DNA of 64,000 nt, from assembly GCA_029907255.1 (NCBI GenBank), contig JARYMF010000009.1:97671-161670 (forward strand), given 5' to 3'. This DNA comes from Armatimonadota bacterium. GTDB lineage: Bacteria; Armatimonadota; UBA5829; DTJY01. Position numbers and translations under genes: made by a program. Of the stretch, positions 37,491 through 47,500 are shown one piece after another. The notes under the pieces are model-generated. The model saw only the letters and a list, made by a program, of their open reading frames with translations. It ran no database searches and was not told the DNA's origin. Within the stretch, counting starts at the first letter, position 1. Each line of letters opens with the position of its first letter.

Positions 37491-38693
37491 TCAATATAGC
37501 AAGTATGGCTTTCTGATTTCAGCCCAAGCTTGCTCATCGGGACAAAGACGAGCCTCAAAGTCTGCTGGTGTACTGCTCGGATTGTCCACCCATTCGCGGA
37601 GGAATGTGCCGCCTGATAGTAGGTCAATTGCTAGGCGCTCAGTTTCATACTCATAGGGAAGGTTGTGCCATATTTCATAGTCGGGGTATTCAAGCCGAAT
37701 GGCTTTAAGCGCGAGGGCGCCAATCCGATATGGTCTAAAGTGGTCGTGCTCATAGTGGTCGTTATCCGTGTGGATTTGTATGCCTGAGCAGAGTTTGCCG
37801 ACGTGCTTGTGGAAGGTTGGCTCGAAGAAGCACGGTCGGATAAAGCATCCCTGTAGCCATTCTGGTGCTAGAGAACGCATGCGTTTAAGTATTCGTTCGA
37901 AATCAATGTCTGGAGCGCCTATTACCTCAAGCGGAGTTGTGGTGCCTCGCCCTTCGGAGAGCGTTGTGCCCTCGAAAAGCACTGTGCCGGGGAAGCAACG
38001 AGCCATGTTTAGGCTGGAAGCATTTGGACTAGGATTGACCCATGATAGTTCTAGAATCGGCCACCCATACCCCGGTGCTTCGTTGGGGCTGTAACCTTCC
38101 ATTGGAACGACTGTCAGATCCAAATCAAGATGTTTGAGGTCTACGTACCAGCGGGCAATCTCACCAACAGTGAGGCCATGGCGCATGATGAGCGGGCCAC
38201 ATCCGATAAAACTTTCCCACCCAGGTTCGAGAATTGTCCCTTCGATTGGGCGGCCTGCGGGGTTTGGCCTGTCAAGCACCCACATGCTTTTATTGTGTTC
38301 AGCACAGGCCTCAAGCATATAGGTCATAGTTGTAACAAACGTGTAAATTCGCGTGCCCACGTCTTGAAGGTCTACAATGAGTATGTCGAACACGTCCATC
38401 ATGGCGCTGGTCGGTCGGCGAACTTCTCCATATAGGCTGAAGACAGGAATGCCAAACCTTGGGTCGACATAGTCCTCTGATTCTATCATGTTATCTTGCT
38501 TATCGCCGCGCATTCCATGCTGTGGCCCAAATGCCGCAACAACATTCAAGCCCGGCAATTCAAACAGCACATCCAAGGTATGCACGCAGTCATGCGTTAC
38601 GGAAGCAGGATGCCCAAGAAGAGCTAGCCTTTTGCCTTCAATAGCCTTTTGTAAAGTTCGATTCCGAAGTAATTCGTCAATTCCTAGCTTCAT
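37491..38693 (-). CDS. NamZ-like exo-beta-N-acetylmuramidase (DUF1343 / GH171)
   Basis: The 400-residue protein matches the DUF1343 family. Its conserved blocks are 'GIDELLRN', 'LGHPASVTHD', 'FGPQHGMRGDKQDNM', 'VDLQDVGTRIYTF' and 'VLDRPNPAGR'. In Bacillus, NamZ releases terminal N-acetylmuramic acid from peptidoglycan fragments. There is no signal peptide, so a cytoplasmic role on imported muropeptides, or non-classical export, would be needed. The start is preceded by AAAGGA. It has its own promoter at 38784-38812 and ends 117 bases before the GH gene start. Confidence 0.85.
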   Translation of the reverse strand: MKLGIDELLRNRTLQKAIEGKRLALLGHPASVTHDCVHTLDVLFELPGLNVVAAFGPQHGMRGDKQDNMIESEDYVDPRFGIPVFSLYGEVRRPTSAMMDVFDILIVDLQDVGTRIYTFVTTMTYMLEACAEHNKSMWVLDRPNPAGRPIEGTILEPGWESFIGCGPLIMRHGLTVGEIARWYVDLKHLDLDLTVVPMEGYSPNEAPGYGWPILELSWVNPSPNASSLNMARCFPGTVLFEGTTLSEGRGTTTPLEVIGAPDIDFERILKRMRSLAPEWLQGCFIRPCFFEPTFHKHVGKLCSGIQIHTDNDHYEHDHFRPYRIGALALKAIRLEYPDYEIWHNLPYEYETERLAIDLLSGGTFLREWVDNPSSTPADFEARLCPDEQAWAEIRKPYLLY

Positions 38694-38783
38694 GGCGTGT
38701 CCTTTTAGTGTTTATGGTCGTTGTTGATAGCTAATTAGCAGTACCTAAAGGTTTTGGGTAGCTTTGACATAGGTTTCTTGTTT

Positions 38784-38812
38784 ATTGTACCGACATATCA
38801 TTGCTTTTGCAA
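38784..38812 (-). promoter_or_regulatory. Probable promoter of the NamZ-like gene
   Basis: On the minus strand TTGCAA is followed after 17 bases by TACAAT. A transcript would begin near 38777, about 85 bases before the ATG. Confidence 0.6.
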
Positions 38813-38900
38813 TGTTCACCTATACCCATCTTGGAGAGTGTGAAGGGTTGTTTTTTTTACGGTTTTATGTTGGAAAAATTGGTTTATAGGCGTCAGCGCC

Positions 38901-40094
38901 TTAAACCGGAATTGGCGGGGTGGTTTTCCACCTGCCAGATGTGAAATCAGGGAATTCCACGGGCATGCCGCCGTTTTTCACTGATTCGAAGGAGAGCGGG
39001 ATAATCGCACTCCAGGTTGCTGCATCATAGACGTCTTGAGGTGTTTGTGTGCGGTTGCGAACTGCTTTTACAAATTCATGCATTACTACATAATCGCAGC
39101 CGCCATGGCCAGCATTTCTAAGCGCTTCTGACTCCATGCTTTTCCAAAGTGGGTGGTCATACTTTTCCAAATACGAACTTAGAGGCTCCCACTGGTCTTT
39201 GGGTGACGTTCCTTCGATGTGGATTCGTTCAGCGCTTCCTTCGCAAATTCCCTTTGTTCCCTGCAGGCGGAAGATGGGGTCATAAGGGCGGGGCGAACAT
39301 ACATCGAAGTATAGAGTTACAGTCACGCCGTTTGCGGTCTCGAGGATAGTTGTATTGATATCACCCTGGGCATATTCGCGATTAGCGAGTGGATGGTCGG
39401 GCCCAAACTTCGCCCGTGCATATTCCCTCAGCCCACGCGACTTCGAGCTCACACTCCTCAGACGGACAAATCGGTCACCTCTATTGATGTTGAGCCACCA
39501 TGCGATAGGCCCAATGGCATGGGTAGGATACTGATTGCCGTTCTTTTCTGCAAAGAAATGCCCGCGCCAAGTGAGGTGCCCATCTTCTGTAAAAGCCAGC
39601 GAGCGGCAGTCGTGCTGATAGCCTGCTTCAGCATAGATCAACTCGCCGAAGATTCCCTCTCGTACCATTCTCGTAATCGCAAGCACACTGCGGAGGTAGT
39701 TTACGTTTTCTAGCATCATGCAGGGCATGCTGGTCTGCTCTGATGTTTTTATCAGCTCATGGCATTCTTCAATTGTCATGCATGCAGGGACTTCTACGCC
39801 TACATATTTGCCAGCCTTCATTGCGGCAATTGCAATTTGTGCATGCCATTCCCATTGAGTAGCGATTACCACCGCATCAAGGTCGTCTCGGTTGCATAGG
39901 TTGCGCCAATCTTTGTGCGCGTCCGCTCTAAGGCCAGTCTTTCGCTCAATTATGTCTAGGGCATTTCTAACGGTAAAGTCGTTGACGTCGCAGATTGCTC
40001 GGACTTCTGTGTTTGGAAATTGGAGCAAAATACTTAAGAGACCAATCCCGCGCGACCCGACGCCAATAACGCCTATTCTAACCTTTTCTGCCAT
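38901..40094 (-). CDS. Gfo/Idh/MocA-family oxidoreductase
   Basis: The 397-residue NAD(P)-dependent enzyme has an N-terminal Rossmann fold starting 'VRIGVIGVGSRGIGLL', with the GxGxxG pattern. The C-terminal alpha/beta domain contains an EVPACMT segment at the place of the usual EKP motif, and 'GHGGCDYVVMHEFVKAVRN', which is frequent in glycosidase-associated members. There is no Tat or Sec signal. Close relatives oxidise sugars or act in redox-assisted glycoside cleavage, which suits the neighbouring hydrolases. Substrate not identifiable. Confidence 0.85.
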   Translation of the reverse strand: MAEKVRIGVIGVGSRGIGLLSILLQFPNTEVRAICDVNDFTVRNALDIIERKTGLRADAHKDWRNLCNRDDLDAVVIATQWEWHAQIAIAAMKAGKYVGVEVPACMTIEECHELIKTSEQTSMPCMMLENVNYLRSVLAITRMVREGIFGELIYAEAGYQHDCRSLAFTEDGHLTWRGHFFAEKNGNQYPTHAIGPIAWWLNINRGDRFVRLRSVSSKSRGLREYARAKFGPDHPLANREYAQGDINTTILETANGVTVTLYFDVCSPRPYDPIFRLQGTKGICEGSAERIHIEGTSPKDQWEPLSSYLEKYDHPLWKSMESEALRNAGHGGCDYVVMHEFVKAVRNRTQTPQDVYDAATWSAIIPLSFESVKNGGMPVEFPDFTSGRWKTTPPIPV

Positions 40095-40212
40095 TTATTA
40101 ATCATCCTTCCTAAGGGATTTCACAATGGACGCCTGTTAAGGAAAGGCTTTGGATTACGCAATCCGATGCAGTTCTTGCAGGACCTCGCCTAAATAGCCT
40201 GCGTCTTCTTGC

Positions 40213-41175
40213 TCAAACTGCCTCAATAGTGGAAGGTGGTTTCGGCGTAATGTTGTATGTTACGCTCACCACGCCTGGCACCTTGCTTGTGATTTCAAAG
40301 GCTAGTTTCTCCAGTATGTCAAAGGAGAGTCTTGTAGGAGTGGCGGTTCGCGCGTCAACGCTGTCCCAACATCGAATTTCTATTTGCTGGCCAAATTCGC
40401 GCTTCCCATCTCGAATGCCTGTAACCTTATCCTCATGGAGAATAGCCATATATTGAAACGCACCAGTTTCTATTAGCAGGCGCTCGACAATGGCCGTCGC
40501 TTTTCTTACAGTTTCAATACGCTCGGGCGTAACCTCGCCAATAACGCGCGCAGCTAATGCAGGACCTGGGAATGGAATGCGCTCATATACCTTGGCTGGC
40601 AGTCCCAATGCTTCTGCTAGCTTGCGAACCCCATCTTTTCTGAGTTGGATGAGTGGCTCGATGATTTTATAGCCAAATGCTGATTGTGGGTCAATGCCAA
40701 GTTGCTCGAAGACATTGTGCTGGCGTTTGATGCCTGCAACCGTTTCATCAACATCGGTTAGAATCGTGCCTTGGAGCAAGTATTTTGCCCCGCTTTCCTT
40801 CACAATTCGGCCGAATACCTTTTTATAAAAGGTCTGAGTGATCGCTTCACGTTTTTCTTCTGGATCGGTAATTCCTTTGAGGGCTGTGAAGAACTCATCT
40901 CGAGCGTCGACTATGTCAACCTTTACTCCAAGTTCGCGAAATAGGCTTTGCACATTTTGTGGTTCATTTTCGCGCATAATGCCGTTATCAATGAAAACTG
41001 TTTTTAGTCGGTCGCCTAAGGCAATGTGTCCTAGCATAGTGACTGTTGACGAATCTACGCCTCCTGAAAGAGCGTTGATTGCCATACCGTCGCCTACTAT
41101 ATCTCTAATCTCTTTGACCTTTTCACTTATGAAGCGCTCGGGATCGAGTTCCTGCGCTTTGATTTCCTTGATCAT
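40213..41175 (-). CDS. guaA: GMP synthase ATP-pyrophosphatase subunit, without glutaminase domain
   Basis: The 320-residue protein contains only the ATP-pyrophosphatase and dimerisation domains of GMP synthase, which aminates XMP. The PP-loop SGGVDSS is at 37-43, 'YERIPFPGPALAARVIGEVT' is conserved, and the protein ends 'YNITPKPPSTIEAV' like GuaA. The N-terminal class-I glutamine amidotransferase domain (about 200 residues) normally fused in bacteria is missing, and no separate subunit gene lies nearby. This is the two-subunit architecture known from archaea. The start has an AAAGGAG site at good spacing, so the N-terminus is not a truncated reading. Confidence 0.88.
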   Translation of the reverse strand: MIKEIKAQELDPERFISEKVKEIRDIVGDGMAINALSGGVDSSTVTMLGHIALGDRLKTVFIDNGIMRENEPQNVQSLFRELGVKVDIVDARDEFFTALKGITDPEEKREAITQTFYKKVFGRIVKESGAKYLLQGTILTDVDETVAGIKRQHNVFEQLGIDPQSAFGYKIIEPLIQLRKDGVRKLAEALGLPAKVYERIPFPGPALAARVIGEVTPERIETVRKATAIVERLLIETGAFQYMAILHEDKVTGIRDGKREFGQQIEIRCWDSVDARTATPTRLSFDILEKLAFEITSKVPGVVSVTYNITPKPPSTIEAV

Positions 41176-41375
41176 CTTCTAATGCTCCTTTGTGGTTGAC
41201 TTTATTTGCCTACATTGGTAGATTCGCTTATCCCGCTCTCAATCCTTCTAGCCGTAATTAGTTTGCAAGCTAGGTGGCAAAATTAAGGATGAAACTTTCC
41301 AGGTTCTGGCAATTTTCTGCCCAGAATGCTATTATAAGAAGCGATCAGGTTTGAAAAGAGGGAGATTGCCTGGGA

Positions 41376-43076
41376 ATGAAGGAAAAAAAAGAAATATCTA
41401 GCGACAGTCCGACCGACTTTATCCGGGAGGCTATAATAGAGGACCTTCGTAGCGGGCGGTTTGACCACGTTCATACTCGATTTCCTCCTGAGCCGAATGC
41501 CTATTTGCATATCGGCCATGCTAAGGCTGTATGGATTAACTATGGCATTGCGCAAGAGTTTGGGGGGCTTTTTAACCTCAGGTTCGATGATACCAATCCA
41601 GCAACAGAAGAGAAAGAATTTGTGGATGCCATTATAGAGGATGTTCGTTGGCTGGGCGTGGATTGGGGCGATCGCTTGTTTTTTGCTTCGGACTACTTTG
41701 AGCAGATGTATGAATGGGCAATTGAACTTATAAAAAAAGGCAAGGCATATGTTTGCGATCTTTCTGCAGAGGAGCTTAGCAGAACGCGAGGTACTCCAAC
41801 AGAGCCTGGTATCGAGAGCCCCTACCGTAATCGCAGTGTTGAAGAGAACCTCGACCTCTTCAAGCGCATGCGGGCGGGTGAATTCCCTGATGGTGCGCGC
41901 ACGTTGCGGGCGAAGATTGACATGTCTTCGCCAAACATGAACTTGCGCGACCCAGTTATGTATCGGATTATGCACAAAACCCACCACCGCCAGGGAAATA
42001 AATGGTGCATTTATCCCATGTATGACTGGGCTCATGGCCTCGAAGACTCAATCGAGGGAATTACCCATTCCCTATGCTCACTGGAATACGAAAATCATCG
42101 CCCGCTTTATGATTGGTTCCTTGACCAATTGGGGATTTATCATCCGCGGCAAATCGAATTTGCGCGCCTTAATCTCTCTTATACCGTTATGAGCAAGCGG
42201 CGGTTTATTGAGCTTGTAAACGGCGGCTATGTAAATGGATATGATGACCCTCGGCTGCCAACGCTGGCCGGGCTTCGAAGACGTGGCTATACACCCGAAG
42301 CAATTCGGGAGTTCTGCAGGAGGATTGGGGTTGCCAAAACCGAGAGCGTAGTTGATATTGCCGTTTTGGAGGATTGCATTCGAGATGATCTTAATAAACG
42401 CGCAGAGCGGCGGATGGCGGTAATGAATCCGCTCAAGGTTGTTTTGGTTAATTATCCTGAGAATCAGGTTGAGGAGCTAGATGTTATCAACAACCCAGAA
42501 GACCCTAGCTCTGGAACTCGCAAAGTACCGTTCTCGCGCGAACTTTATATCGAGCGCGATGACTTCCGCGAAGAGCCGCCACCAAAATTCTTCCGATTAG
42601 CGCCTGGACGTGAGGTAAGGCTTCGAAACGCTTATTTCATCAAGTGTGAAAAGGTTGTCAAAGATAAAAATGGCGAAGTAAAGGAGTTGCACTGCACGTA
42701 TGACCCAGCTACTCGCGGCGGAGATGCTCCCGACGGCCGCAAGGTGAAAGCAACGCTGCATTGGGTTTCTGCTCGGCATGCTGTCCAAGCTGAGGCAAGG
42801 CTCTATGACCACTTGTTCCTAAAGCCTGATCCAGATGATGTGGAGCCTGGGCAAAGTTATTTATCAAACCTTAATCCAAATTCGCTTGTAGTGACCGATT
42901 GCTTTGTTGAACCTAGCGTTGTTGGTTCGGAACCCGGTACGAAATACCAATTTGAGCGCATAGGATACTTTTGCGTAGACAAGGATTCTACTCCGGAGAG
43001 GTTGGTTTTCAATCGCACGGTTACACTTCGCGATACGTGGGCGAAAATCGAAAAGTCGCTAAAGACAGGGAGTTGA
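41376..43076 (+). CDS. glnS: Glutaminyl-tRNA synthetase
   Basis: The 566-residue class I synthetase has the HIGH motif (45-48, in '[16 protein letters not shown]') and the second motif as VMSKRR (271-276). The C-terminal region has the two anticodon-binding beta barrels, of normal length for GlnRS. It charges tRNA-Gln directly. The tRNA-Gln gene follows only 35 bases after the stop, with its promoter overlapping that stop. A GGGAG site lies about 11 bases before the ATG. It is divergent from guaA, with 200 bases between. No gatCAB genes are in the window. Confidence 0.96.
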   Translation: MKEKKEISSDSPTDFIREAIIEDLRSGRFDHVHTRFPPEPNAYLHIGHAKAVWINYGIAQEFGGLFNLRFDDTNPATEEKEFVDAIIEDVRWLGVDWGDRLFFASDYFEQMYEWAIELIKKGKAYVCDLSAEELSRTRGTPTEPGIESPYRNRSVEENLDLFKRMRAGEFPDGARTLRAKIDMSSPNMNLRDPVMYRIMHKTHHRQGNKWCIYPMYDWAHGLEDSIEGITHSLCSLEYENHRPLYDWFLDQLGIYHPRQIEFARLNLSYTVMSKRRFIELVNGGYVNGYDDPRLPTLAGLRRRGYTPEAIREFCRRIGVAKTESVVDIAVLEDCIRDDLNKRAERRMAVMNPLKVVLVNYPENQVEELDVINNPEDPSSGTRKVPFSRELYIERDDFREEPPPKFFRLAPGREVRLRNAYFIKCEKVVKDKNGEVKELHCTYDPATRGGDAPDGRKVKATLHWVSARHAVQAEARLYDHLFLKPDPDDVEPGQSYLSNLNPNSLVVTDCFVEPSVVGSEPGTKYQFERIGYFCVDKDSTPERLVFNRTVTLRDTWAKIEKSLKTGS

Positions 43077-43101
43077 CATCTGACCTGATGCATGATATCA
43101 T
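43073..43101 (+). promoter_or_regulatory. Promoter of tRNA-Gln overlapping the glnS stop codon
   Basis: TTGACA (43073-43078) contains the glnS TGA stop and is followed after 17 bases by TATCAT (43096-43101). The predicted start near 43108 leaves a leader of only a few bases before the mature tRNA. Confidence 0.75.
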
Positions 43102-43111
43102 GTAGGTGCGC

Positions 43112-43186
43112 TGCCGGATAGCTCAATGGTAGAGCGCGTGGCTCTGGACCACGATGTTCCAGGTTCGAGTCCTGGTCCGGCAGCCA
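43112..43186 (+). tRNA. tRNA-Gln (anticodon CUG)
   Basis: The 75-base gene folds as a full cloverleaf: acceptor stem TGCCGGA with TCCGGCA, D stem GCTC/GAGC, anticodon stem CGTGG/CCACG, and T stem around GGTTCGAGTCC. The anticodon loop CTCTGGA gives CUG, reading CAG. The 3' CCA is encoded. The first pair is U1-A72 with G2-C71 and G73, the identity elements used by bacterial GlnRS, which agrees with the adjacent glnS. Confidence 0.97.
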
Positions 43187-43334
43187 TTTTTATTATCCTC
43201 TCAAATTCAATTCATAAGCCGGTTAAAGATCTCAAAGTAGTTCTTAATTTGGCGCGGTGGGAAATTCTAAGCTGTTAATAAGCCAATTTGATTGTTTATT
43301 AATTTCTCAAAGGCTTGGATGATTTACGTCGGTG

Positions 43335-44171
43335 CTAAAATTTCATAACAAGCGTGATGTAGTAATAGAAGAACGGAGCCGCAAAGAAAAGGCCATCAAA
43401 GCGGTCAAGAATTCCCCCATGGCCCGGTAGGATGCTGCCGAAGTCTTTGAGTCCAAGTTCGCGCTTCAAGGACGATTCTACCAAGTCGCCAACCAAGCTT
43501 ACGAGTGCGATGCTAACGCCAAGTACCAAAATGTGGACCCAAGGCATTGAGACGAGTAGCCCCATAACCACGCACATAGCGACAGACCATGTGATGCCAG
43601 CAAATGCACCCTCCCAGCTTTTCCCGGGGCTTAGAACTGGTGTCATTTTATGATAACCCCATTTTCGACCTATCAAGTATGCTCCAGTATCCGCCGCCCA
43701 TGCTGCAAAAACAACAAATAGTACAAGCCATGCTCCCCATGGAACCTCGAAGCCAGTGATTTTCATTTGGGTTTTTCCTGGGATGCTTTGGAGAGCCACT
43801 AGATAGGAGAACAGCCAGCCGACATAGATTACTCCCAGGTATGTCACACCAAGATTCCGAATCGGGGCCCGGTCGCGTTTTAAGAGCTCAATGGACAAGC
43901 TGGAAATTATAAAGAAGGTCAAAACGCCTGGTATTAAAATCACAGGTGGATTGAACCTCTCTCGTGCGGCAAAAAGGAAAAGTATTACACACCCAACGCC
44001 AAGCCATTCCTGGGGTTCGGCGCCGGTCCTGCGCACACCTCGGTAGAACTCGTTCAAGCCTAGCAGCGAAAGCAATCCAATAGCTAAGATGAAGGGTGTT
44101 CCATTCCATACAAGAAGCGAGAGAATCATCAGCGGGATGCCAATAATCCCGCTGACAAAACGCATAATCAT
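43335..44171 (-). CDS. cdsA: Phosphatidate cytidylyltransferase (CDP-diacylglycerol synthase)
   Basis: The 278-residue polytopic enzyme makes CDP-diacylglycerol from CTP and phosphatidate for phospholipid synthesis. The C-terminal signature 'SLVGDLVESSLKRELGLKDFG..LPGHGGILDRFDG' is complete. The start is placed at the ATG at 44171, seven bases after GAGG. A longer open frame to 44240 begins at the -35 element of the gene's own promoter and cannot be used. The usual uppS and dxr neighbours are absent. Confidence 0.94.
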   Translation of the reverse strand: MIMRFVSGIIGIPLMILSLLVWNGTPFILAIGLLSLLGLNEFYRGVRRTGAEPQEWLGVGCVILFLFAARERFNPPVILIPGVLTFFIISSLSIELLKRDRAPIRNLGVTYLGVIYVGWLFSYLVALQSIPGKTQMKITGFEVPWGAWLVLFVVFAAWAADTGAYLIGRKWGYHKMTPVLSPGKSWEGAFAGITWSVAMCVVMGLLVSMPWVHILVLGVSIALVSLVGDLVESSLKRELGLKDFGSILPGHGGILDRFDGLFFAAPFFYYYITLVMKF

Positions 44172-44211
44172 GTTCTTGCCTCGGTGCGCGTTCAAATAGA
44201 ATTCGGTTGGC

Positions 44212-44240
44212 ATTATAGCACGCTTATGAAATAGGAGCAA
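44212..44240 (-). promoter_or_regulatory. Promoter of cdsA
   Basis: On the minus strand TTGCTC is followed after 17 bases by a perfect TATAAT. Transcription would begin near 44205, about 34 bases before the chosen ATG. Confidence 0.7.
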
Positions 44241-44348
44241 GCAACAGTGTGGCTAAAACAGTTTATTTGGTATTATCAAGTTTGACGTGAGTTGGGAAGA
44301 CTTCCATCGAGGGTAGGAATCAAGTCTTTCTTGCGGTAGTTTATTTAG

Positions 44349-44377
44349 TTGACAAACACTTAATAATAAATTAAAAT
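44349..44377 (+). promoter_or_regulatory. Promoter of the modular amidase gene
   Basis: A perfect TTGACA (44349-44354) and TAAAAT (44372-44377) are separated by 17 bases. Predicted transcription start near 44384. Confidence 0.75.
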
Positions 44378-44383
44378 GGCTTT

Positions 44384-44510
44384 GGTATCGCCCGGCACTC
44401 ACAAATGATCGTTCCGCGCTAGCTAGCCACTACTTGCTAGCATTTCTCCCGGAGGCCACCAACGATCTTCATGCTGCCGTGCGGAATTTTATCTCTCGGG
44501 AGGGATGCCA
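44384..44510 (+). promoter_or_regulatory. Structured 5' leader of the amidase gene, candidate cis-regulatory RNA
   Basis: In the leader GATCGTT (44407-44413) can pair with AACGATC (44461-44467), enclosing a GCTAGC/GCTAGC hairpin (44418-44423 with 44436-44441). Alternatively TTTCTCCCG (44443-44451) can pair over nine positions (two G-U) with CGGGAGGGA (44497-44505), which covers the ribosome-binding site. The second fold uses bases enclosed by the first. No known riboswitch consensus was recognised. Confidence 0.4.
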
Positions 44511-47500
44511 ATGAAAGGCATGCGTTTTCCATTCCACCTTATTTTGCCCCTGACCCTTTTTCTAAGCTTGCTCTTAGGAGGAGCGTGCCAATCAGGCACG
44601 GTGTATTTCTTGAGCCAGGACGGTTCAATGGTCGGCATCAATGACCCTGCAATAGCGGATCCAATCTCCGCTCTAAGCGCACTTGCCGCAGGGCCTGAGA
44701 TGGTATACGGTGCTGGCGGGCTAGGTTCAGCGATCCCAAGGGGTACGAAAATCAAAGGCATGAATATTGAGGGGGACACGGTAATCGTGGACTTCTCCGA
44801 AGAAGTGCTAGCGGGGCTTGACGAAGCCAGATTAGAGGCAATCTTCAAGCAAACCAAGGCAACAGTGGAGCAGTTCATCCCTAGAAAGAGCATAAGGCTC
44901 ACAGTCAATGGAGAACTTATGTCGAACTTCCTGCCGCCTGCGCCCGAAATCGAGCCTGCTGGAACGACTGAGCCTACTGGCGAAGTCGGCATTCAATCGC
45001 TTAGCGGACGGAGCATAACGCTTTCACCAGGCCACGGTATATACTGGAATGGCAGTGGTTGGTATACAGCCCGTCCCGTCTACTGTGCGCCACTTGACCA
45101 GGAGGACTTCCATAACCTTACTTACTCAATATATCTGAAGTCTTACCTCGAAGCCGACGGCATGCTTGTCAAGATGGTTCGTTGTACAGACAAGAACTAC
45201 GGTACTTGTCCGCTTTCCAATCAGGATTGGTGGAAAATGGGTGCTTCCTACTGGCTTCAGCATGTAGGATATCCGTGTAGTGTATATGCTAGCTATACTG
45301 GCGACTGCACGCTGGGAACCGGCGCCAGCGAGTCGAGCGACGATATACGTGCGAGGCCACTTGCCTCAGACTATGACAACACGAACATTTACATTTCCCT
45401 CCACACGAATGGCTATCAAGGTGACTGCTATGGCACAACATGCCCGACAGGCACGATTACCTACTATGATTGCTCCGCCGAGCATGCCGCTTGGTGCAAT
45501 GTCAGCCAAAATCTTGCTAATGCGGTTCACGATAGTCTAATATCCACAATCCGCAATGAAATCGGTGACTCGGGATGGGTAGACCGAGGAAAGGCTGACT
45601 CGAACGGAGCATATGGCGAAATCCGAATCCCAGATAGGGCGGCGATTCTCATTGAGTTAGCCTTCCATGACACTTGCGACCTCGATGCTATTAGGCTGAG
45701 GGATTCGTTCTGGACTTCAGGCGCTATGTGGGGAATCTACAAAGGCATCTGTCAGTATTTCGGAACAACTCCTACCTGGGGTTTCTATTCGTCGGAATAT
45801 GTGAGCGACACTATACCCTCCCAAATGGCGCCCGGAGAAGTCAGACAAGTCAGTATTACGCTCCGCAATAGGGGAGTAGTTTGGTCGGAGGCAAAGGCAT
45901 TTAGGCTTGGTGCAGTTGATGATTCCGACCCATTTACAACCCAAACCCGCCATACTATAACAGGTGAGGTGAACCCGGGCGATACATACACCTGGACGTT
46001 CACTTTGACGGCACCGACTACACCTGGTAACTACATCACCGATTGGCGGATGGTTCGCGATGGCGTAACATGGTTTGGCGCAACTGTTCAAAAGTCAATC
46101 CAAGTGGGTGGTGAACCAGACACCCAGCCGCCAAGCGTCCCGCAGAACCTTGCCGCTGTGCCAGTTTTGCCCACTCAGGTAAATCTTACGTGGAGCGCCT
46201 CGACCGACAATGTAGGCGTTGTTGGCTACAAAATCTATAGGAATAACTCCCAAATCGGTGTGAGCACAACCACTAGTTACTCCGACACAACATGCTCATC
46301 GAATACAACCTATACCTATGAAGTAACGGCTTATGACGGTGCCCTGAACGAGTCTGGGAGAAGCGCTCCGGCAGTCGTGACTACTCCCGCGACTACCGAT
46401 TTCATTATTGACAATCCTGACGCTACGTTCACTGGGACATGGTCTACTGGCACAATGTCTGTGGATAAATATGGGTCGGATTACCGTTATATAGGCACGC
46501 AGACAACCGAGACAGGCACAGCTACTTGGAGGCCAAACATTCAGTTGGCTGGTTACTATGATGTCTACTGCTGGTATCCGCAGGGAAGCAACCGTACCAC
46601 AAAGGCACCGTATACTGTGTATTGGAACGGCGGCTCCCAGCTGGTTGAGGTTAATCAACAGACGAACGGCGGCCGCTGGAACATTTTGGTCAGCTCCAAA
46701 CCGTTTGCTACTGGAACTGGCGGCTACCTGAGACTTGGCAATGCTACAGGCGAGAGCAGTCTGGTGGTCATGGCTGACGCGGCGAGGTTCTTGAAAGTCG
46801 GTGATATAGATTCCCAGCCACCGAGTGTGCCGACAGACCTGACTGCCACGGTGGTGTCCAAGACCCGTGTTGATCTCTCGTGGACTGCTTCCACGGACAA
46901 TGTAGGAGTTGCTGGCTATAAAATCTACCGAAATGGTGCTCAGATTGGTATCGCAGCTGCGACTAGCTATTCAGACACCACTTGCTCGCCGAATACCAGC
47001 TATACCTATACTGTTAGCGCTTATGATGCGGCGGGCAACGAATCGGCTCAAAGCGCCCCAGCCTATGCAACTACACCTGGCGTCCAGACCAAGAACTATG
47101 CGCCCACATCAATCACGCTTACAAAAGGCAGTGTGGCCTCGGGTTCTGTAAGCAACTTAGCCTCAAATGATTCCTCATATCTGGTGATTAACTCTGCAAA
47201 GCAGGGTCAAAACCAGATTATTGATTGGTACAGCAGTGTCTCGATAGCGGAGGCACCCGGTAGCGTAACGAAGCTTAGCATCACATTTGATGGTAAGCTC
47301 TCCACCTCTTTGAATCAAAAGCTGTACCTTTACAATTGGTCTACCTCGTCATGGGTGGAGATAGATAGCAGAACGGTAGGCAATAGTGATGTCACCATAA
47401 CTTGGAGCACAACTTCGCCAGCGAGTTATATCTCGGCTTCAGGTGAGATCAGACTGCGGCAGTATACCACTGTCAAGAGCACTTCTCACTCCAGCTCGAC

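Larger units (their letters stand above)
44172..44510. other. Divergent intergenic region between cdsA and the amidase gene
   Basis: This 339-base stretch has no open frame of note. It holds the minus-strand cdsA promoter (44212-44240), the plus-strand amidase promoter (44349-44377) and a 127-base amidase leader with alternative pairings. Nothing is recognised between the two promoters. Confidence 0.7.

Noticed and set aside
41283..42035. 250-residue minus-strand open frame opposite glnS
   Set aside because: It is a shadow of the glnS coding strand with no family signature or ribosome-binding site.
44384..44510. c-di-AMP (ydaO-type) or c-di-GMP riboswitch before the amidase
   Set aside because: No match to either consensus by eye; kept only as an unnamed structured leader.
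46132..47078. CRISPR-like or tandem DNA repeat inside the amidase gene
   Set aside because: The similarity is between two FN3-coding modules in frame, not a spaced direct repeat array.
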